From an uncultured Robinsoniella sp. (GTDB lineage: Bacteria; Bacillota; Clostridia; Lachnospirales; Lachnospiraceae), in contig UQCR01000049.1 of the NCBI GenBank assembly GCA_900539655.1, forward strand, positions 1 to 45,824: a DNA stretch of 45,824 nt. The letters are read 5' to 3'. A program made the position numbers and the translations under genes. The notes below the pieces were generated by a model that saw only the letters and a list, made by a program, of their open reading frames with translations, had not been told where the DNA came from and did not search any database. Positions 42,258 to 45,824 of this stretch are shown piece after piece; the stretch's first letter is position 1; each line of letters starts with the position of its first letter.

Positions 42258-43463
42258 TTACATTTGTTCCAGTTCAACGCGTACAGCCTTAATGAAGTCC
42301 CCGCTGTTTAAAACAACAGGGTTTGGCGTACTTGTAATCAGCGCCAGATCCTTTGTCATCTTGCCGTCTTCAATGGTCTTTACCGTAGCTTTTTCCAGTT
42401 TGTCGGCAAACTCCATTAATTCTTTATTTCCATCCAGTTCACCTCGTTTACGAAGTGCACCGCTCCATGCAAAAATAGTTGCAACGGAATTTGTGGATGT
42501 CTCTTCCCCTTTTAAGTGTTTGTAATAATGTCTCTGTACGGTACCATGAGCTGCTTCATATTCAAAGAAGCCTTCCGGAGATACTAATACGGATGTCATC
42601 ATTGCAAGTGATCCAAAAGCAGAAGAAACCATGTCGCTCATTACGTCTCCGTCATAATTTTTACAAGCCCAGATGTAACCGCCTTCGGATTTCATAACAC
42701 GGGCAACCGCATCATCAATCAGTGTGTAGAAATAGGTAATGCCTGCTTCTTCAAACTTTTTCGCATAATCTGCATCAAAAATTTCCTGGAAGATATCTTT
42801 AAATGTATGGTCATACTTCTTTGAAATAGTATCTTTCGTAGCAAACCAGAGATCCTGCTTTGTATCAAGGGCATAATTAAAGCAGCTCTTAGCAAAGCTT
42901 TCAATGGAATCATTTACATTATGCATGCCCTGGAGGATGCCTGCCCCTGTAAAATCATGAATCAGCTCTCTGGATTCTTTGCCGTCCTGATCGGTATAGA
43001 CAAGCTCAGCCTTACCTGCTGCCGGAATCTTCATTTCCGTTGCTTTATATACGTCTCCGTAAGCATGTCTGGCAATTGTGATGGGCTTTTTCCAATTCTT
43101 CACGCATGGTTCAATTCCTTTTACGATAATCGGGGTACGAAATACCGTTCCGTCTAAGATCGCACGGATGGTTCCATTCGGGCTCTTCCACATTTCTTTT
43201 AAATTGTATTCCGGCATTCTGGCAGCATTTGGCGTAATGGTAGCACATTTCACTGCAACACCGTATTTCTTGGTTGCATATGCACTGTCAAACGTCACCT
43301 TGTCATCTGTTTCATTGCGGTGTTCCAGTCCCAAATCATAATATTCAGTATTGAGTTCAATAAACGGATTCAGTAACTCATCTTTGATCATCTGCCAAAG
43401 AATCCTTGTCATTTCATCTCCATCCATCTCTACCAACGGTGTCTTCATCTGAATTTTGCTCAT
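42258..43463 (-). CDS. icd: NADP-dependent isocitrate dehydrogenase
   Basis: 401 aa of the eukaryote-like IDH1 class, starting MSKIQMKTPLVEMDGDEMTR. Motifs include VFRTPIIVKGIEPCVKNW, the metal-binding NYDGDVMSDMVSSAFGSL and AAHGTVQRHYYKHLKGE. It makes 2-oxoglutarate and NADPH for glutamate synthesis. Its ATG overlaps the stop of the GntR gene (ATGA). With the Re-citrate synthase upstream it forms an incomplete oxidative TCA arm; aconitase is not in the window. Confidence 0.95.
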   Translation of the reverse strand: MSKIQMKTPLVEMDGDEMTRILWQMIKDELLNPFIELNTEYYDLGLEHRNETDDKVTFDSAYATKKYGVAVKCATITPNAARMPEYNLKEMWKSPNGTIRAILDGTVFRTPIIVKGIEPCVKNWKKPITIARHAYGDVYKATEMKIPAAGKAELVYTDQDGKESRELIHDFTGAGILQGMHNVNDSIESFAKSCFNYALDTKQDLWFATKDTISKKYDHTFKDIFQEIFDADYAKKFEEAGITYFYTLIDDAVARVMKSEGGYIWACKNYDGDVMSDMVSSAFGSLAMMTSVLVSPEGFFEYEAAHGTVQRHYYKHLKGEETSTNSVATIFAWSGALRKRGELDGNKELMEFADKLEKATVKTIEDGKMTKDLALITSTPNPVVLNSGDFIKAVRVELEQM

Positions 43464-44161
43464 GCTTGTCCTCCATTTTCATCTAAAATGTTTTCTATCT
43501 TGTAATGATTCATATTATGAATCGTATTCATAATATGCAGTGTCGCCAGTTCATCTGCTTTATCCGGATTCCGCTCACGGATTGCTTCCAGTATCTGCCT
43601 GTGTTCATAAGTAGACTTCTCTGCCCTCTCCTGATGCTTCAGCGCCAGCTTGCGGGCCCTTTGTACATAATGGTGGAAATCCGACAACAAATGTTCCAGC
43701 ATCTTACTTTGGCAGGCTTCATATAAAGTTTCATGAAACTTGCTGTCTAACGAAAATAATTGTTCATAATGCTTTTGTTTCTCGTGGAACTCTGCCAGCA
43801 TTATGATTTCTTCCAGGTGCTCCAGCTCTTTTGGAGTAATGGACTCTGCCGCCATTCTGGCACACAGCCCTTCCAGCCTTGCACGGATCATATAAATATC
43901 CTTCACGTCTGCGGGAGTAATTCCGGTCACATAGGCACCTTTGTTAGGAACAATCTTTACCAGCCCTTCCAGTTCCAGCTGCCTTAGGGCTTCCCTCACC
44001 GGAGTGCGGCTTACGCCCAGCTCAGCACCGATGGCTGTTTCCCGCAGTTCTTCTTCCTGACGGTATCTGCCATTTAAGATATCTTCCCGTATGGTGTGGA
44101 ACACTCTTCCACGAAGCGAATATTTATCATTTACTTCTTTAAGCATTTCATGATTACTCAA
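43460..44161 (-). CDS. GntR-family regulator with FCD domain
   Basis: 233 aa from a TTG start at 44161, seven bases after AGGAGG; the frame is open to 44215 but would overlap the upstream gene. An N-terminal winged helix (LRGRVFHTIREDILNGRY; LGVSRTPVREALRQLELEGL) precedes an all-helical FCD ligand domain (EFHEKQKHYEQLFSLDSKFH; HYVQRARKLALKHQERAEKS). FCD regulators bind metal-chelated carboxylic acids such as citrate. It sits between the Re-citrate synthase and icd and probably controls this operon through the palindrome at 45604-45627. Confidence 0.92.
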   Translation of the reverse strand: MSNHEMLKEVNDKYSLRGRVFHTIREDILNGRYRQEEELRETAIGAELGVSRTPVREALRQLELEGLVKIVPNKGAYVTGITPADVKDIYMIRARLEGLCARMAAESITPKELEHLEEIIMLAEFHEKQKHYEQLFSLDSKFHETLYEACQSKMLEHLLSDFHHYVQRARKLALKHQERAEKSTYEHRQILEAIRERNPDKADELATLHIMNTIHNMNHYKIENILDENGGQA

Positions 44162-44184
44162 AATGTTTCCTCCTGCCCTGCCTA

Positions 44185-45576
44185 CTATACTAAAACAAAA
44201 TTCAATTTTTTGCAACAGTCATCAATCACTTTTATCAGTTCATTATCAGTAATAACTGTCACACGGCCATCTTCGTACTCTTCATCCACCCAGGTTTTAA
44301 CCATTTCCACAAGTGGAGTATCCTTCGACAGACGCTTTTCCTCCGGCAAACGATAATATGTATTAATCCAGTGTGCAATTCCCGCCAGCCCTGACGTATT
44401 GGAAACAGCAACCAGTACCGGACGGTTTAAGAATTTCTCCGTGTCAAAGATATTATAGATCTCTTCATTTTTTAACAGTCCGTCAGCATGTATTCCGGCT
44501 CTTGTCACGTTAAAATTCTGTCCTACAAACGGTGTCCTGGAAGGGATATGATAGCCTATCTCTCTCTGGTAGTAATCAGCCATTTCTGTAATGACAGTGG
44601 TATCCATACCGTCCAGAGTTCCCCGAAGCTGGGCATACTCAAATACCATGGCTTCGATTGGTGTATTTCCGGTACGTTCCCCGATTCCAAACAGGGAACA
44701 GTTTACGCCTGCAGCACCGTAAAGCCATGCAGTTGTGGAGTTGCTCACCGCTTTGTAAAAATCATTGTGTCCATGCCATTCAATTAATTCGGAAGGCACT
44801 CCTGCATGCGTCATAATTCCATAGATAATTCCCTGTACAGACCTTGGAATTACAGCACCGGCATAGTTTACGCCATAACCCATGGTATCACAGCAGCGTA
44901 CTTTAATTGGAATCTGATACTCTTCCATCAGTTTCATTAATTCCAGACAGAATGGAATTACATAACCATAAATGTCGGCACGGGTGATATCCTCCAGATG
45001 GCATCTTGGGCTGACACCGGTTTCCAGACATTCCTTAATAACACTTAAGTAGTGTTCCATAGCCTGTTTTCTTGACATTTTCATCTTATAGAAAATGTGG
45101 TAATCAGAACAGCTGACCAGAATACCGGTTTCCTTCATCCCCAGATCTTTGACTAACTCAAAGTCTTTTTTACTTGCACGGATCCAGCTGGTGACTTCCG
45201 GAAATTTATAACCTCTTTCCATACATTTATAGACAGCGTCCCTGTCTTTTTTACTGTATAAGAAAAACTCGGATTGACGAATCTTACCGTTTGGTCCGCC
45301 CAGTTTATGAAAATAATCGAATAAAGTCACAATCTGTTCTGTGGTATAGGGTGCGCGGGACTGCTGCCCATCACGAAACGTAGTATCTGTAATCCAGATC
45401 TCTTCCGGCATATGGTGTGGCACAATACGGTCATTGAAGGCAATCTTCGGCACTTCATCATAAGGAAACAGGTTGCGGAATACATTTGGCGTTTCTACGT
45501 CAACTAAATGATACATATGCTCTTCTAACTGCAGCAAGTTTGTGTGGGAATCCATTTTAACGCGTCGATTATCCAT
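44185..45576 (-). CDS. (Re)-citrate synthase, homocitrate/isopropylmalate synthase-like
   Basis: 463 aa HMGL-like TIM-barrel enzyme. WITDTTFRDGQQSRAPYTTE carries the catalytic Arg-Asp and metal site, and IEWHGHNDFYKAVSNS the metal histidines; RTPFVGQNFNVTRAGIHADG follows. The size and N-terminal extension (FPYDEVPKIAFNDR) resemble the Re-type citrate synthase of Clostridium kluyveri rather than homocitrate synthase. Co-location with icd and a citrate-type regulator supports citrate formation. The ATG at 45576 has AGGAGAG upstream. Confidence 0.85.
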   Translation of the reverse strand: MDNRRVKMDSHTNLLQLEEHMYHLVDVETPNVFRNLFPYDEVPKIAFNDRIVPHHMPEEIWITDTTFRDGQQSRAPYTTEQIVTLFDYFHKLGGPNGKIRQSEFFLYSKKDRDAVYKCMERGYKFPEVTSWIRASKKDFELVKDLGMKETGILVSCSDYHIFYKMKMSRKQAMEHYLSVIKECLETGVSPRCHLEDITRADIYGYVIPFCLELMKLMEEYQIPIKVRCCDTMGYGVNYAGAVIPRSVQGIIYGIMTHAGVPSELIEWHGHNDFYKAVSNSTTAWLYGAAGVNCSLFGIGERTGNTPIEAMVFEYAQLRGTLDGMDTTVITEMADYYQREIGYHIPSRTPFVGQNFNVTRAGIHADGLLKNEEIYNIFDTEKFLNRPVLVAVSNTSGLAGIAHWINTYYRLPEEKRLSKDTPLVEMVKTWVDEEYEDGRVTVITDNELIKVIDDCCKKLNFVLV

Positions 45577-45603
45577 GATTCAATCTCTCCTAAAGGTTTA
45601 TTT

Positions 45604-45638
45604 TGTATCATTGTATACAATCATACACGTATTGTCAA
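45604..45638 (-). promoter_or_regulatory. Re-citrate synthase promoter with GntR-type operator
   Basis: Minus strand TTGACA (plus 45633-45638), 17-nt spacer, TACAAT (45610-45615). A palindrome centred on ATTGTATACAAT (45610-45621) extends as TGTAT/ATACA arms to 45604-45627, 24 bp with a single mismatched pair, and covers the -10 box. It has the shape of FCD/FadR-type operators. Confidence 0.85.
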
Positions 45639-45691
45639 TAGGGATTGAAATGTTTTTTTTAAAAACACGCTCTCGTACTACAGCGAACGTT

Positions 45692-45824
45692 TTGTAATGT
45701 TCTATTAAATGCATTATATTGGGGTTTTGCTGATTAATTACGCTTTGTAGATGGAGGTAGTGTACAGAAAGATAGCATTCGTTGATACAAAGCTGGTTTT
45801 CTCAGCGTGGTGGAACCCTGGGGT
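45692..45824 (+). promoter_or_regulatory. Plus-strand promoter-like sequence and structured leader, cut by window edge
   Basis: TTGTAA (45692-45697), 17-nt spacer, TATATT (45715-45720). Downstream, GCTTTGTA (45742-45749) and TACAAAGC (45786-45793) form a perfect 8-bp inverted repeat over a 36-nt loop, followed by a GC-richer stretch to the edge. No open frame with a ribosome binding site is evident. It may be a small RNA or an untranslated leader; I do not recognise a family. Confidence 0.4.

Overview
The window reads as chromosomal DNA of a strictly anaerobic, acetogenic Firmicute, most likely a Blautia-like member of the Lachnospiraceae. The evidence is a complete carbonyl branch of the Wood-Ljungdahl pathway, Rex, an Re-type citrate synthase, AGGAGG-type ribosome binding sites and near-consensus sigma-A promoters. 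The genus is inference from gene content. Almost every gene lies on the minus strand; the one clear plus-strand gene is an ABC-F ATPase.

Positions 1-13.8 kb hold a Wood-Ljungdahl operon read right to left from a strong promoter at 13770-13798: a His/Cys-rich metal-binding protein, a CooT-like nickel protein, metF, a CooC-type ATPase, CO dehydrogenase (acsA/cooS), a second CooC-type ATPase, acetyl-CoA synthase (acsB), the corrinoid protein subunits (acsD, acsC), methyltransferase (acsE), corrinoid reactivator (acsV), a DUF3786 protein and the first codons of formate-THF ligase (fhs), cut by the left edge. The operon thus carries metal handling, the enzymes and the repair factor together. Several intercistronic gaps hold stem-loops without U-tracts.

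13.9-19.6 kb holds a pair of membrane-anchored proteins of unknown function (one with a zinc ribbon), a three-gene ABC importer of the TrpXYZ-like class, and a CD1871A-type small CXXC protein followed by a NapH-like membrane ferredoxin. 19.8-30.9 kb is a carbohydrate locus: a ribose-type ABC importer, two large paralogous proteins of unassigned family flanking a GH43 glycosidase, and a LacI-family regulator. Both the importer promoter and the lacI promoter carry palindromes just downstream of the -10 box.

31.2-41 kb is housekeeping: YebC, a CNNM/CorC-type protein, an antitoxin-less MazF, alanine racemase, the NAD(P)HX repair enzyme, Rex, aspartate kinase and the ABC-F protein. A long imperfect palindrome of about 146 bp separates ABC-F from a convergent SPL-family radical SAM gene.

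42.2-45.6 kb is an operon for 2-oxoglutarate/glutamate synthesis: Re-citrate synthase, a GntR/FCD regulator and NADP-isocitrate dehydrogenase. Its promoter has a 24-bp palindrome over the -10 box, which suggests autoregulation. The right edge carries a plus-strand promoter-like sequence and an unidentified structured leader that runs out of the window. No tRNA, rRNA, CRISPR array or recognisable insertion sequence was seen.
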